A stretch of DNA of 64,000 nucleotides from CBDBIG01 sp965205845 [NCBI: bacterium] (GCA_965205845.1 CBDBIG010000003.1:372001-436000), one strand, 5' to 3'. Numbered from the stretch's first letter, positions 45,564 to 54,990 are shown. Numbers and translations are program-made. The notes: a model not told the origin generated them from the sequence alone.

Positions 45564-48521
45564 ATGAGAACATTGCACGTTAAAACCCTCGGCGGTGAAT
45601 ACCCCATCGTGATTGGGCGCAATATTTTAGAAGCGACCTTACCCAAAGCCGTGTTGCGCAGTGGGGGTGAAATGGTGGTGGTAATTACCAATACCACCCT
45701 CGAAACCCTGCACTTACAGCGCTTGTTGCTGGCATTACAAAACATTCCTTTGCGCGTGGAATGGCTAAGCGTACCCGATGGCGAACAGCATAAAACCTTA
45801 ACCCAGCTGGAACGCATACATGATCATCTCATGAAATTGCAGGCCAACCGCCGTACAACTTTGGTGGCCTTTGGTGGCGGCGTGGTTGGCGACATAACAG
45901 GGCTGACCGCCGCCACCTACATGCGTGGTATCCCTTATATTCAAGTCCCCACCACCTTGCTCTCTTTTGTGGATAGCAGCATTGGAGGGAAAACCGCGGT
46001 GAACCACCCACGTGGTAAAAACAGTATCGGCGCCTTTAAACAACCCAATTCCGTGGTGACGGAATTGGAATTTCTCAACACCCTGCCCAAGCGTGAACTA
46101 CGTGCAGGTTTGTTTGAACTGATAAAACATGGCATTATTCGCGACCTTGATTTATTTGACTTTATCGCCTGCCAGGAAGGAGACGTATTCGACGCGCAAG
46201 CAGCTTTTTGGGAGGAGGCTGTTACGCGCTCGTGCATGGTAAAACGCGACTTGGTCCAAAAAGATGAACGCGAACAAGGGGTGCGTTCCTTGCTCAATTT
46301 TGGGCATAGCTTGGCGCATTTGCTTGAAACCCATACCGAGTATCGAGGGTGTTTGCATGGTGAGGCGGTAGGCATTGGGATGATGTTCGCCGCCTTTGCT
46401 TCTCATAAAAAATGGGGTTTGTCTAAAACAGACTGGAAAAAAATGAAGCAAATCCTCACCCCTTGGCTTATGCCCATTGACACCCCCCCTTTATCCCGTG
46501 AACAGTTTGCGGATCTGCTCTCTCATGATAAAAAAAACACCGCCAAAGGCCTTAATTTCATTGCGCTCACGCACCTGGGTCAAGCGGTGGCGCGTCCCAC
46601 CACCCAAATTATCGATCTGTGGCCGTGTTTTCAGGACTTTGTACAACAACATCCCCAGCTATTGCCTGGAATTGCCAACCACAGCCCCAACAATCCCTCC
46701 CCACTACCGCCCGTAGGTGTGGCAAGGATGCCATTTCCCCAATCCGCTTCTCTGTCACCTGCTGTGCTGGCGGGTAACACAACGGCTACAGCCTTACCCA
46801 ACAAGTTCCCCACCACCCATACAAAGCAAGGGCTTTCAACCAACAATGCCCTCATTTTTTTAAACCACCTTGCCTTATATTGGAAAGATTTTGCCAAGGC
46901 ATGGGATACCTTGCTGCCTTTTGCCCAGCAAGCGGCTGCCAAGTCCAAAAATGTACTGCAAACGCGTATTCACCACGCCTTGGTCAAGCAACTCCCTGCG
47001 TGGTTTGGTTTGCCCAGCGGCCCCGGAGCACATTATCGCGAATGGGGCACGTTGCATGCCCTTGAGGACATGTTAAACCCAGGGTATTTTTCAGCAGAAA
47101 GTGTCGAAAAAACCTTGCCCAATACGCTCCAAGGGGGGACACGCCAAAAAGCCACCGAAATCCTATGTGATTGGTTGCGTTTGCGCGATCAGGGCATCCC
47201 CAAAGCCTTTCCGTTTTCTTCTTTGCAAGCGGAGGAAGTGTTGGATTGGGTATTGCTTATGCCCAGGGAGACCTGGGACGAGCATTGGGTAGAGCATCTC
47301 AATGCCCTAGAAGCCTGTGGTTTTGCGGGGCCTTCTAGTGCCAGTATTCAAGCATGGATGCGCTTTGAGGCAGGAAGTTTTAACAGCCCCCCCAACGCGG
47401 TGCAGCTTCAAGCATGGCAAGAAGCCACCTGGCATTTTAACGCCCCATCAAAAACCTTTGAAACACCCAGCCTGGCTGCTGTTGAACCGACTGATAGCAG
47501 CAAGAACATAAGCACCCTTACCCATGCCAGTGCAACCCAAGCCGACGGTTACTTTATTGCGACCCAGACAGCACCTACCACCTTTGCTCACCCAAACCCA
47601 GGCGCCACGGCAAGCAACCCAGAAATTCCCAGCCAAACCCTCCCCACCGCAGTGCTCTCGGCCATGGCCAATTTGGTTAGCGCAGCCTTTGCAGGGCGCT
47701 TTAGCGTGTTGGACATTGAAGGCCCTTGCAGCGAACTCCCGGTTTGTAAACGTTGCCCTTTTGGGCTTGCCCAGCAACAGCAAAACATCAACCCCCTATG
47801 CGCTTGGGCTGACAAAAACACAAAAACCACCCGCCACCAAAGCGATTTTAGCGCCACAGAGGCCCAGGCATGGCTAGGGCAGCAAAGCAATTTTACAAAT
47901 CTTCCCGATTCCTTGTTATTACAAGTCGCCTTTAACCTTAGTGCCCAAGAAAAAGAACGCCTTGAGCAAGCTATGTTTCACGATGATTTAAGCAGCATCG
48001 CCCAATTGCCTCCCGAGAGCATTGCGAATTGGGCGCATAAGCACGGCCTTCCTGCAGAAGCACTCCAAGCGTTTTTTACCTTGCTAATCCGGCTTAAAAG
48101 CAAGTCCTTGCGTCCAGGGTCTAAAATGTCGACCGCACAAGATGTATTTGACCACTGCGGACCGCACATGAGCAGCTTAAAGCAAGAGCGCTTGTTGCTG
48201 ATAATGCTCGATGCCAACAAATGCTTTTTGGGCGAACGTCTGATTAGCCAAGGGCTCATTGATGGGGTCTTTTTTCACCCTCGCGATGTTTTCTCTCCCG
48301 CCATTTTGCAAGGAGCGCACTCCGTTATTCTCGTACACAATCATCCCTCAGGCAATCCTACACCTTCACAAGCAGATATTACGCTCACGAAATCCCTCTA
48401 CAAAGCTTCCATTTTGCTGCAAATTCCCCTAATTGACCATATCGTGATTGGGGGCGATACTTATGTAAGTATGCTAGAGACACAATGGGTTGCTGATAAC
48501 AGCAACTTTGGGGTAGAGTGA
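45564..48521 (+). CDS. aroB: AroB-RadC fusion: 3-dehydroquinate synthase with a C-terminal RadC/JAB domain and a cysteine-bearing middle region
   Basis: A single uninterrupted 985-aa frame. Residues 1-365 are a complete 3-dehydroquinate synthase (shikimate pathway): FGGGVVGDITGLTAATYMRG, the metal ligands in LFELIKHG, LNFGHSLAHLLE and LHGEAVGIGM. Residues about 860-985 are a RadC-type JAB domain: HPRDVFSPAIL, HNHPSGNPTPSQAD (H925, H927, S935, D938; the usual PREVF Glu is Asp) and IPLIDHIVIGGDTYVSMLE. The 490-residue middle includes GGTRQKATEILCDWLRLRD and a cysteine cluster C722-x5-C728-x2-C731-x14-C746, faintly like the HhH and Fe-S loop of endonuclease III-type glycosylases. The usual partner aroK is not upstream. 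I know of no standard AroB-RadC fusion. Confidence 0.88.
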   Translation: MRTLHVKTLGGEYPIVIGRNILEATLPKAVLRSGGEMVVVITNTTLETLHLQRLLLALQNIPLRVEWLSVPDGEQHKTLTQLERIHDHLMKLQANRRTTLVAFGGGVVGDITGLTAATYMRGIPYIQVPTTLLSFVDSSIGGKTAVNHPRGKNSIGAFKQPNSVVTELEFLNTLPKRELRAGLFELIKHGIIRDLDLFDFIACQEGDVFDAQAAFWEEAVTRSCMVKRDLVQKDEREQGVRSLLNFGHSLAHLLETHTEYRGCLHGEAVGIGMMFAAFASHKKWGLSKTDWKKMKQILTPWLMPIDTPPLSREQFADLLSHDKKNTAKGLNFIALTHLGQAVARPTTQIIDLWPCFQDFVQQHPQLLPGIANHSPNNPSPLPPVGVARMPFPQSASLSPAVLAGNTTATALPNKFPTTHTKQGLSTNNALIFLNHLALYWKDFAKAWDTLLPFAQQAAAKSKNVLQTRIHHALVKQLPAWFGLPSGPGAHYREWGTLHALEDMLNPGYFSAESVEKTLPNTLQGGTRQKATEILCDWLRLRDQGIPKAFPFSSLQAEEVLDWVLLMPRETWDEHWVEHLNALEACGFAGPSSASIQAWMRFEAGSFNSPPNAVQLQAWQEATWHFNAPSKTFETPSLAAVEPTDSSKNISTLTHASATQADGYFIATQTAPTTFAHPNPGATASNPEIPSQTLPTAVLSAMANLVSAAFAGRFSVLDIEGPCSELPVCKRCPFGLAQQQQNINPLCAWADKNTKTTRHQSDFSATEAQAWLGQQSNFTNLPDSLLLQVAFNLSAQEKERLEQAMFHDDLSSIAQLPPESIANWAHKHGLPAEALQAFFTLLIRLKSKSLRPGSKMSTAQDVFDHCGPHMSSLKQERLLLIMLDANKCFLGERLISQGLIDGVFFHPRDVFSPAILQGAHSVILVHNHPSGNPTPSQADITLTKSLYKASILLQIPLIDHIVIGGDTYVSMLETQWVADNSNFGVE

Positions 48522-48664
48522 TCCTTTCTACAACGGATGCTGCTTTTTTGTAGAGCAGTGCGCCTGTTGTCCGTTTTTAAGCATAGACCACCTTTGCCGT
48601 AGACCGTGCGCAAAAGCCAGCATTTGCCCACCATGATGATGACAATGAAAGCGAGGTTAATCCC

Positions 48665-48814
48665 GTGAAAATCTCTAAAAAAAGCCCTACAAAACGGCGC
48701 AATGCTGCCAAAAAAACCAAATTTCGTAACCGTCGTCTGCGTGCTACTGGGGTCGCGCGTGTGGCCTACAGGCGCAAACGCCGCATGCAACGCCGTAAGC
48801 AAGCACGCGGCTGA
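48665..48814 (+). CDS. Very basic 49-residue protein, unknown
   Basis: From the GTG at 48665 the frame encodes KISKKSPTKRRNAAKKTKFR then NRRLRATGVARVAYRRKRRM and QRRKQARG: 14 Arg, 9 Lys and no acidic residue in 49. GAGG lies eight bases upstream. The GTG overlaps the TGA of a short upstream frame (ATGATGATGACAATG..., ending CCGTGA), a GTGA coupling arrangement. It has the flavour of a small ribosomal or nucleic-acid-binding protein but does not match L34, L36 or Thx by eye. It follows the aroB-radC gene by 143 bp. Confidence 0.55.
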   Translation: MKISKKSPTKRRNAAKKTKFRNRRLRATGVARVAYRRKRRMQRRKQARG

Positions 48815-48904
48815 TATCAGTTGATCTTGGTGCATGCTTTTTAATCCACCAAAAAATCGCACCTTGCTTTTGGATGGCAAACACGTGGCGAGCGTTTTAC
48901 AGGG

Positions 48905-49030
48905 GGTGCGTGCCTGAAGGGGGGTTGGTCTATTCTTGTTCGGCGCGCTTTTTGGTGCGTGCCTGAAAGGGGGTTGGTCCCTTCTTGTTCGGCGCGCTTT
49001 TTGGTGCGTGCCTGAAAGGGGGTTGGTGTA
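48905..49030. repeat. 49-bp tandem repeats leading into the SCO gene
   Basis: Two full copies (48905-48953, 48954-49002) and a partial third (49003-49030) of a unit with ggtgcgtgcctgaaaggggg and cttgttcggcgcgctttttg. Each copy brings an AAAGGGGG Shine-Dalgarno-like string; the last one serves the downstream gene. Confidence 0.93.
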
Positions 49031-49763
49031 TTCCTGTTGGTTGTATTTTTTGCTTGCCCCAGTCGATTGGGCTAACGGGCTTTGTCGCCGCAAGCCTTGG
49101 GCACTGCATCAAGCACGGCTGACCTGGGGGCTGTTTCTGGCCAGTTGTTTGCTTCTAGCCAGTACGCAGCAAGTGTTGGCCCACAACAACAAGATCAAGG
49201 CGGATGGACCCCTCCCCACACCCAAAGCCCCCGCGTTACCGTTGGCAGCCTATGAGGCCTCTCCAACATTGGGCACCGATTTTAGGCTCATCAACCACCA
49301 TGGGCAACCCATTACACGGGCACATTTTGCGGGTGGCGTGGTCCTGATGAGCTTTGGGTACATTGATTGCCCCGATGCTTGCCCGCGTTTGCTTGGCGTT
49401 ATGGCGGAGGTGCGCAGAATTCTTGGTAAACCCCAGCGGTTACACCTGGTGTTTGTGAGCATTAACCCGCAAAAACTCCCCCCATCACGCCTAAAAGCGC
49501 ATGTGGCCCGGTTCTCTGCGGGAATTATGGGGATCACAGGCCCTGCAGCGCACATTAAAAACACCACCCGTGCTTATCAAGTGCGTTATCGTCAACGCTT
49601 TACAGAAGCCAGCCAAAAAACAAAACTGGGGTACCTCATTGACCATAGTTTGGTGTTTTATTTGCTGGATGCCACGGGAAAAACGCGCTACGCATTTCCC
49701 TACGATATCTCGCCCGAAGTGGTTGTGGCAGGGGGGCGTAAGTTGTTAGGGGAAGGCGGTTAA
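49026..49763 (+). CDS. SCO1/SenC/PrrC family copper chaperone
   Basis: A membrane-anchored thioredoxin-fold protein that inserts copper into the CuA site of cytochrome c oxidase. The CxxxC motif is in FGYIDCPDACPRLL and the distal His in GYLIDHSLVFYLLD. An N-terminal hydrophobic anchor (LTWGLFLASCLLLASTQQVL) precedes the domain. The start is uncertain: GTG at 49026 follows AAAGGGGG inside the last 49-bp repeat, TTG at 49041 is possible, and the open frame runs back through the repeats to 48936. Oxidase genes are not in the window. Confidence 0.85.
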   Translation: MYSCWLYFLLAPVDWANGLCRRKPWALHQARLTWGLFLASCLLLASTQQVLAHNNKIKADGPLPTPKAPALPLAAYEASPTLGTDFRLINHHGQPITRAHFAGGVVLMSFGYIDCPDACPRLLGVMAEVRRILGKPQRLHLVFVSINPQKLPPSRLKAHVARFSAGIMGITGPAAHIKNTTRAYQVRYRQRFTEASQKTKLGYLIDHSLVFYLLDATGKTRYAFPYDISPEVVVAGGRKLLGEGG

Positions 49764-49908
49764 GGGGCGCGGCAATCGAACCGCATTCCAGTATGGCATT
49801 GGCCACATGTCCGTTACCCAGCGGGCCAGATCACCTGTTTATTTTATTGTCTAATGAATGCGGGATAACGCATAGCCGGAGGTTTTTGATGGAACTCAAA
49901 GGAGCAAA

Positions 49909-50270
49909 ATGACACAAAGACGCTTAACTTGCTGCTGCTAGGCTTTATTAGCTGGGGAATTTACTATTTCATGTGGGCGTATCGCCTTTCTTATCACGTT
50001 TGAAGGCACGATAAACAACGCATCCGCTCTTACCACGATAGGATATCTATTTAGCATAATGATTCCGGGGCTACTTATTATTTGGTCTTTTAAGGTGCGA
50101 TAAGGTCTTGCAAGAATGTGCCCTTGGAGAAATGAAACTCGACCTCAAAATGAATCGCACCTATACCTTTTTCTTTCAGGGTTTGCTACATCAACGACTG
50201 CATCAATGCCTTGGGAGACATGGAGAAAAAGCGTAGCATCCTCGGTTAGCCGTAATTCTAAGGGGCATCG
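49909..50270 (+). pseudogene. Possible remnant of a small DUF4234-like membrane protein
   Basis: Short frames contain NLLLLGFISWGIYYFMWAYR followed by LSYHV and, later in other frames, a YTFFFQGLLHQRLHQCLG-like segment. The N-terminal part resembles small membrane proteins with the pattern LLxxITxGIYxxxWxY. Stops and frame changes make it non-coding as it stands. The rest of 49764-50278 shows nothing else. Confidence 0.35.
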
Positions 50271-50278
50271 TAAAACCA

Positions 50279-50386
50279 TCACCCCGGGGCCTAACCCAGC
50301 ATCCAGAGCCACCACCCCGGGGCCTAACCCAGCGTCCAGAGCCACCACCACCCCGGGGCCTAACCCAGCATCCAGCCACCATCGAC
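50279..50386. repeat. Three tandem 33-36 bp copies across the SDR stop codon
   Basis: ccccggggcctaacccagc starts at 50282, 50315 and 50351. The copy at 50351 encodes the end of the SDR (GWMLG and TAG stop); the others lie downstream. The unit length alternates by one ACC triplet. Confidence 0.92.
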
Positions 50387-51154
50387 AGGCAACGTAATCC
50401 CCGTTACGTAACTGGCTGCGGGCGATACCAAAAACAGCAATGGTCCTTGAATTTCATTCACCTCCCCCACCCTACCCAAGGGAATGCGCTCGACCATCCG
50501 CTGTTTGTGCTTGGGGGTGATGTCGCCATGGCGGGGGTCGAGGTTTATCTCGGTGGGAAACCAACCTGGGGCAATGGCGTTCACGCGTATCCCATAAGGT
50601 GCCCATTCCAAGGCCAATTGGCGTGTCATCCCCTCCACGGCCCCTTTGCTGGTGGAATACCCCACCGTGGGAAAAATAACGTTGCCACGCAGACCCGCAA
50701 TGGAGGAGATGTTGACCATGGCCCCACCCCTTTTTTGGGCAATCATTTGCGAACCCACCTGCTGTGCAAGGCGAAACGCTGCAAATACGTTCACTTCCAT
50801 CACCTTGCGGATCGCTTCTTCGCTTTGTTCTTCGGCGCGGGCATAATCGGCAGCACCCGCGTTGTTGATTAAAATATCAATGGGTCCTAAGGCCTGTTCT
50901 ACTTGAGCCAAACCCGCCGTTACGCTGGCGAGATTGGTAATATCCATGGCGATTGGAAGGCATTCCCTTGTTGTTTGCAAGCGTTTTGCAAGGACTTCCA
51001 AGCGCTCTTTGCGCCTCGCGGCGATGGCGACTTTGGCCCCCGCATGTACCAGTGCTTCGGCAAAGGCAGCACCTAAACCGCTTGAAGCACCCGTAACCAA
51101 AGCGGTTTTTCCTTGTAAACCAAACCATGTCGCCAATTGTTGTGTGGATTGCAT
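50360..51154 (-). CDS. Short-chain dehydrogenase/reductase
   Basis: A 264-aa classical SDR: cofactor motif TGASSGLGAA (about residues 21-30), NNAGAADYA, catalytic Ser in VNISSIAGLRG and YSTSKGAVEG (Tyr-x-x-x-Lys), and PVDGGWMLG at the end. AARRKERLE after beta-2 suggests NADP(H) preference. The substrate is unknown. ATG at 51154. It is divergent from the DUF374 gene. Confidence 0.92.
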   Translation of the reverse strand: MQSTQQLATWFGLQGKTALVTGASSGLGAAFAEALVHAGAKVAIAARRKERLEVLAKRLQTTRECLPIAMDITNLASVTAGLAQVEQALGPIDILINNAGAADYARAEEQSEEAIRKVMEVNVFAAFRLAQQVGSQMIAQKRGGAMVNISSIAGLRGNVIFPTVGYSTSKGAVEGMTRQLALEWAPYGIRVNAIAPGWFPTEINLDPRHGDITPKHKQRMVERIPLGRVGEVNEIQGPLLFLVSPAASYVTGITLPVDGGWMLG

Positions 51155-51313
51155 GTTTTTATACTCCTTGTGCTAGGCTCGAGTGTGTGTTTTCGCAGCC
51201 CTTCTTTAAAAGCATGCGACAGCCCGTTTCGCGCGTGTGCACACCTCTATTTAAATAACCATCCGGGCGGATTCAACGGGTATTTTTCCACTTTAAATTA
51301 TGGGGTTCCGGGA

Positions 51314-52051
51314 ATGATCACACCGCAAACCTTGTTGCGCCGTGGCATGATATGGCTGTGTTTTTGGCTGTGCTGGAGGTGGCAGCGTTATGTGGTGATT
51401 AACGGCCACGTTCTCGAATCGGTATGGCAACAAGGGGGAGGCCTGCTTAGCTTTTGGCACAATAACATCTTTAGTGCTACGGTGCACTGCATCAAAAACA
51501 CCCCGAGCCTCTTTACGCTGATTAGTGGCAGCAAAGATGGCAAAGACACCCAGTGGGCGGTGGGACAGTTTAACAACCACAAGATAGTTGTAGGCTCCCA
51601 TCACAGCGGCGGCTTCGCCGCACTTTACCAACTCATCAAGTTAATGCGCAAAAAGCAAGATTTCTTTTTGGTCACTCCCGATGGCTCAAAAGGTCCGCGT
51701 TACCGCATCAATGCAAACGGGTTTTTGCTGGCCGCCAAACGAACCCAAACCCCCATTATTCCGCTACACGTGGGCATTCAACGCTGTTGGGAACTGGGCA
51801 CTTGGGACCGCATGCGTATTCCCAAACCTTTTGCAAAATCTTACCTGGTGTGTGGTGACCCGATTTGGCTAAAACCCCTCGAAAAAAAGGAGCCCCTTGC
51901 TGAACAGCTCCTGGCGGATAGCCAGTACCTTGAGCAAGAAATGAACTTACATGCTTTGCGCAGCTTGCGGCTTGCCAATGCCAAGATAGACCCCGTTTTA
52001 AGCAAATTATGCGAAGCATACACCTCAAGCAAAGAGGCGATTGGCAGTTAA
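51314..52051 (+). CDS. Lysophospholipid acyltransferase family protein (DUF374)
   Basis: A 245-aa membrane-associated protein of the DUF374 group, related to glycerolipid acyltransferases. Characteristic stretches: LLSFWHNNIFSATV (H-x-N variant), TLISGSKDGKDTQWAVGQFN, VGSHHSGGFAALYQLIKLMR, FFLVTPDGSKGPRYRINANG, TPIIPLHVGIQRCWELGTWD and RMRIPKPFAKSYLVCGDPIW. It may acylate lipid A precursors or phospholipids. I chose the ATG at 51314; the frame is open upstream to 51137 but would overlap the SDR start region. Confidence 0.85.
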   Translation: MITPQTLLRRGMIWLCFWLCWRWQRYVVINGHVLESVWQQGGGLLSFWHNNIFSATVHCIKNTPSLFTLISGSKDGKDTQWAVGQFNNHKIVVGSHHSGGFAALYQLIKLMRKKQDFFLVTPDGSKGPRYRINANGFLLAAKRTQTPIIPLHVGIQRCWELGTWDRMRIPKPFAKSYLVCGDPIWLKPLEKKEPLAEQLLADSQYLEQEMNLHALRSLRLANAKIDPVLSKLCEAYTSSKEAIGS

Positions 52052-52084
52052 TCTACTTGCCTCCACTTTGTGTCCGGCAAAAGG

Positions 52085-52363
52085 CTATCCTCCTACGATA
52101 GGCGGTGCAAACACAATGTCGCTATCCGCTCCTACCTTGGCCTTTAGTCCCATAAATGCCTGCTCGTTGTTAATGAACACCGCAACCCCTGGCATGAGAT
52201 CGTCTCGATACAACAAGCCTTCCAACAGCTGCGGATACTGCATACTCAGGCGCTCCAGAGCCTGTCTTACCGTGCAACTCTCCCCTTGGGCAAGGTCTAA
52301 CTGTAATGAAGCGGCACCCTTTGTATAGGGGCGCAACAGGGATGGGATGGCAATCGTTAGCAT
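52085..52363 (-). CDS. MoaD/ThiS-family small sulfur carrier
   Basis: A 92-aa beta-grasp protein ending in the diagnostic di-glycine (IVFAPPIVGG), which is activated as a thiocarboxylate. The body (TVRQALERLSMQYPQLLEGL then LYRDDLMPGVAVFINNEQAF) matches MoaD-like carriers. It lies on the same strand 277 bp after the molybdenum hydroxylase large subunit, so a role in molybdopterin synthesis or maturation of that enzyme is a reasonable inference. Confidence 0.85.
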   Translation of the reverse strand: MLTIAIPSLLRPYTKGAASLQLDLAQGESCTVRQALERLSMQYPQLLEGLLYRDDLMPGVAVFINNEQAFMGLKAKVGADSDIVFAPPIVGG

Positions 52364-52639
52364 GGTGTGCGGCGTGTTCCATGAAAAAGGTCCAAGAATC
52401 GTTTCTGCCAGTTATTTTTTTGATGTGATGAGAGCGGCACCAAAGGCTTCTTTAGGCGGCGGGATTACGGTACATATCCCGTTTTTGAGACATCAATCGC
52501 AAAACGCCTATGAATAGAGGGAATCGATTCGGACCGATAGATCGAATAAATAGGGCGCAAAACGGTACTTTTTGGCACCAGAACACCTGCACCCTATGGC
52601 GTTTTTGCAGAGCATCCGCAGCCCATTAGGGGCACCTTT

Positions 52640-54952
52640 TTAGTCAGCGGCGGCCATAGTGGGTGGGCTGGCAGCAGCTTGAATCGCCGCTTGTAATTTG
52701 GGGGGAGACATAGGGAGCGAATTGACCCGAACCCCCACTGCACGAGCAATGGCGTTATGCAACGCGCCCATGGGGGGCACAATCGGCGTTTCACCCACCC
52801 CACGCACCCCGTAAGGATGCCCCGGATTAGGCACCTCTACCAAAATGGTTTCCATATTGGGGGCGTCCAAAAAAGTTGGCATGCGATAATCCAAAAAGCC
52901 CGGGTTTTGCATCTCGCCTTTTTGGTCATAACAATACTCCTCATTCAGCGCCCAGCCAATGCCTTGCAAGGCACCGCCCATCATCTGCCCCTCCACGTAG
53001 GATGGATGGATGGCTGTCCCCACATCTTGCACCACCGTGTAGCGCAAAATTTTGACCTTACCCGTTTCTATATCCACGTCGACATCGGCAATATGGCAGC
53101 CAAAACTCGCCCCCACGCCTTTGTTGGTGTTTAAAGAAGCACGCCCCACCACGGGTCCCCCTGTATGAGGTAGTTTGGAGGCAAGAGCCTTAACACTCAT
53201 GGGCTTTTCGGCCTGGTTTGGGTGTTGAAATGCACCGTTTTGATAGACCACTTTCTCGGTTTTAACATCCCATAGCGTGGCCACACGTACGCGCATCTGC
53301 TCAATCGCGTCTTGGCAGGCCTCCCACACGGCATATCCTGTGGCATAAGTGGTGCGGCTGCCACCTGTAACATCGGTATAGCCAATCGAATCCGTATCGG
53401 CCACGGAAGGTCGTACTTCCTCTGCGCGAATACCCAATGCTTCGGCAGCCATCATAGCCATGGAGGTCCGCGATCCGCCGATATCGACCGAACCCGTTAC
53501 CACACTGGCCGTACCATCGGTGTTGATAAAAACTTGAGCACTGGACTGCATTCCCGCATTGTGCCAACAACCCAAGGCAATGCCGCGACTTTGGTTCGGT
53601 TTTGCAGGCACGGGTGCGCGATAGTGCTCGCTGTCCATGGCTTTTTGAATGGTTTCTCTTAAGCCAATGCGCGGGTAAACCAAGCCATCTGGCCTTGGAT
53701 CGCCTTGGGCAACGGCGTTTTTTAGGCGCATTTCTAAAGGGTCTATCCCTAATTTTTGTGCCAATTGGTCCATCACCGACTCAACCCCAAACATCGCCTG
53801 GGGTGATGAAGGCGCACGATACGCCGCCACTTTGGAGGTGTTGGTGAGCACATCATAAACACTGACGCGCATGTTGGGAACCTTGTAACATGCCATGGCG
53901 CAATTTGCACCCATGGCGCCCCATTGACCAGGGAATGCCCCCGCCTCATAAGCCATTTCGACCTCTGCTGCCACCAAGGTGCCGTCTTTTGTAGCCCCCA
54001 TGCGTACCTTGGCCACGGTGCTCGAGGCGGGGCCCGTGCATTGAAACACATCAGCGCGCGTCATTCCCATTTTGACAGGACATCCGCTTTTCTCCGAGAG
54101 CAAAACCGCCAAAGGCTCTAAATACACGGGGATTTTCCCCCCAAAGCCGCCCCCAATTTCCATGGGGACCATTTTGATGGTCGACAACGGGCGATTGAGA
54201 ATGGTTGCCGTCTGTTCACGCGCGGGGAATGCACCTTGGGTGCTGGTCCAAACCGTAACCTGCCCATCGCTGCGGCTCATGGCGGTGGCATTTTGCAACT
54301 CAATATAGCCCTGATGGACGGTTTTGGTTTTAAAACTGCGCTCCACAACCACATCGGCTGAGGCAAAACCTTCTGCGATAGTACCGCGTTCATGCAAGGT
54401 GTGATGGCAAATGTTGGTTGATTTGCGCTGTTTTTGCCCCATGATGATGGTGGTGATCTCACCATGGAGGAGTTCAGCATCATCCGCCATGGCTTCCTCG
54501 ACATCAACATGGGCACGCAACACCTCATAATCGACACGGATGGCTTTGGTCGCTTCTTCAGCAATCCACGGGTCGTCTGCTGCCACAGCTGCCACAGCAT
54601 GCCCTTTAAACAAGGCCTTTTCTCCTGCCAACACGCGGTCGGTCATGTAGCGCATGTTTTCGACGCCTTCGCCCGATTCAACGAGGCGGTCCTCCAGTTT
54701 AGGGAGATCGCCACCCGTGATTACGGCGTGGACACCCTCCATAGCCAGAGCAGCACTGGCATCTACGCTCCGAATGCGCGCATGGGCATGAGGGCTGCGC
54801 AATACCCAACCATGCAGCAAGCCGGACATCTGCGTGTCCCCGCCATAGCGCGCCACTCCCGTTACCTTCTCTTCGCCATCGTGTCGAACGGGCCTGGTAC
54901 CAATAACATTAAAGGCACCGCGGCCCTCGTGGTTAAATGTCGAACGTTTCAT
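52640..54952 (-). CDS. Xanthine dehydrogenase-family molybdopterin-binding subunit (CoxL-like)
   Basis: A 770-aa large subunit of a molybdenum hydroxylase. Features: IGTRPVRHDGEEKVTGVARY at the start, the Moco-binding EIGGGFGGKIPVYLEPLAVL, YRAPSSPQAMFGVES, TGSVDIGGSRTSMAMMAAEA and the C-terminal GVRGVGETPIVPPMGA with the catalytic Glu of the GVGE motif. The substrate is unknown. ATG at 54952 has AAGGAGG. Its partner 2Fe-2S gene is upstream, separated by a lipoprotein gene. No FAD (CoxM) subunit gene is visible. Confidence 0.92.
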   Translation of the reverse strand: MKRSTFNHEGRGAFNVIGTRPVRHDGEEKVTGVARYGGDTQMSGLLHGWVLRSPHAHARIRSVDASAALAMEGVHAVITGGDLPKLEDRLVESGEGVENMRYMTDRVLAGEKALFKGHAVAAVAADDPWIAEEATKAIRVDYEVLRAHVDVEEAMADDAELLHGEITTIIMGQKQRKSTNICHHTLHERGTIAEGFASADVVVERSFKTKTVHQGYIELQNATAMSRSDGQVTVWTSTQGAFPAREQTATILNRPLSTIKMVPMEIGGGFGGKIPVYLEPLAVLLSEKSGCPVKMGMTRADVFQCTGPASSTVAKVRMGATKDGTLVAAEVEMAYEAGAFPGQWGAMGANCAMACYKVPNMRVSVYDVLTNTSKVAAYRAPSSPQAMFGVESVMDQLAQKLGIDPLEMRLKNAVAQGDPRPDGLVYPRIGLRETIQKAMDSEHYRAPVPAKPNQSRGIALGCWHNAGMQSSAQVFINTDGTASVVTGSVDIGGSRTSMAMMAAEALGIRAEEVRPSVADTDSIGYTDVTGGSRTTYATGYAVWEACQDAIEQMRVRVATLWDVKTEKVVYQNGAFQHPNQAEKPMSVKALASKLPHTGGPVVGRASLNTNKGVGASFGCHIADVDVDIETGKVKILRYTVVQDVGTAIHPSYVEGQMMGGALQGIGWALNEEYCYDQKGEMQNPGFLDYRMPTFLDAPNMETILVEVPNPGHPYGVRGVGETPIVPPMGALHNAIARAVGVRVNSLPMSPPKLQAAIQAAASPPTMAAAD

Positions 54953-54990
54953 GAAGCCGTCCTCCTTCTTTGTTGAACAATCAAATTACG

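Noticed and set aside
49764-50278. A functional gene between the SCO and SDR genes
   Set aside because: Only broken short frames are seen; one has a weak DUF4234-like stretch, listed as a doubtful remnant.
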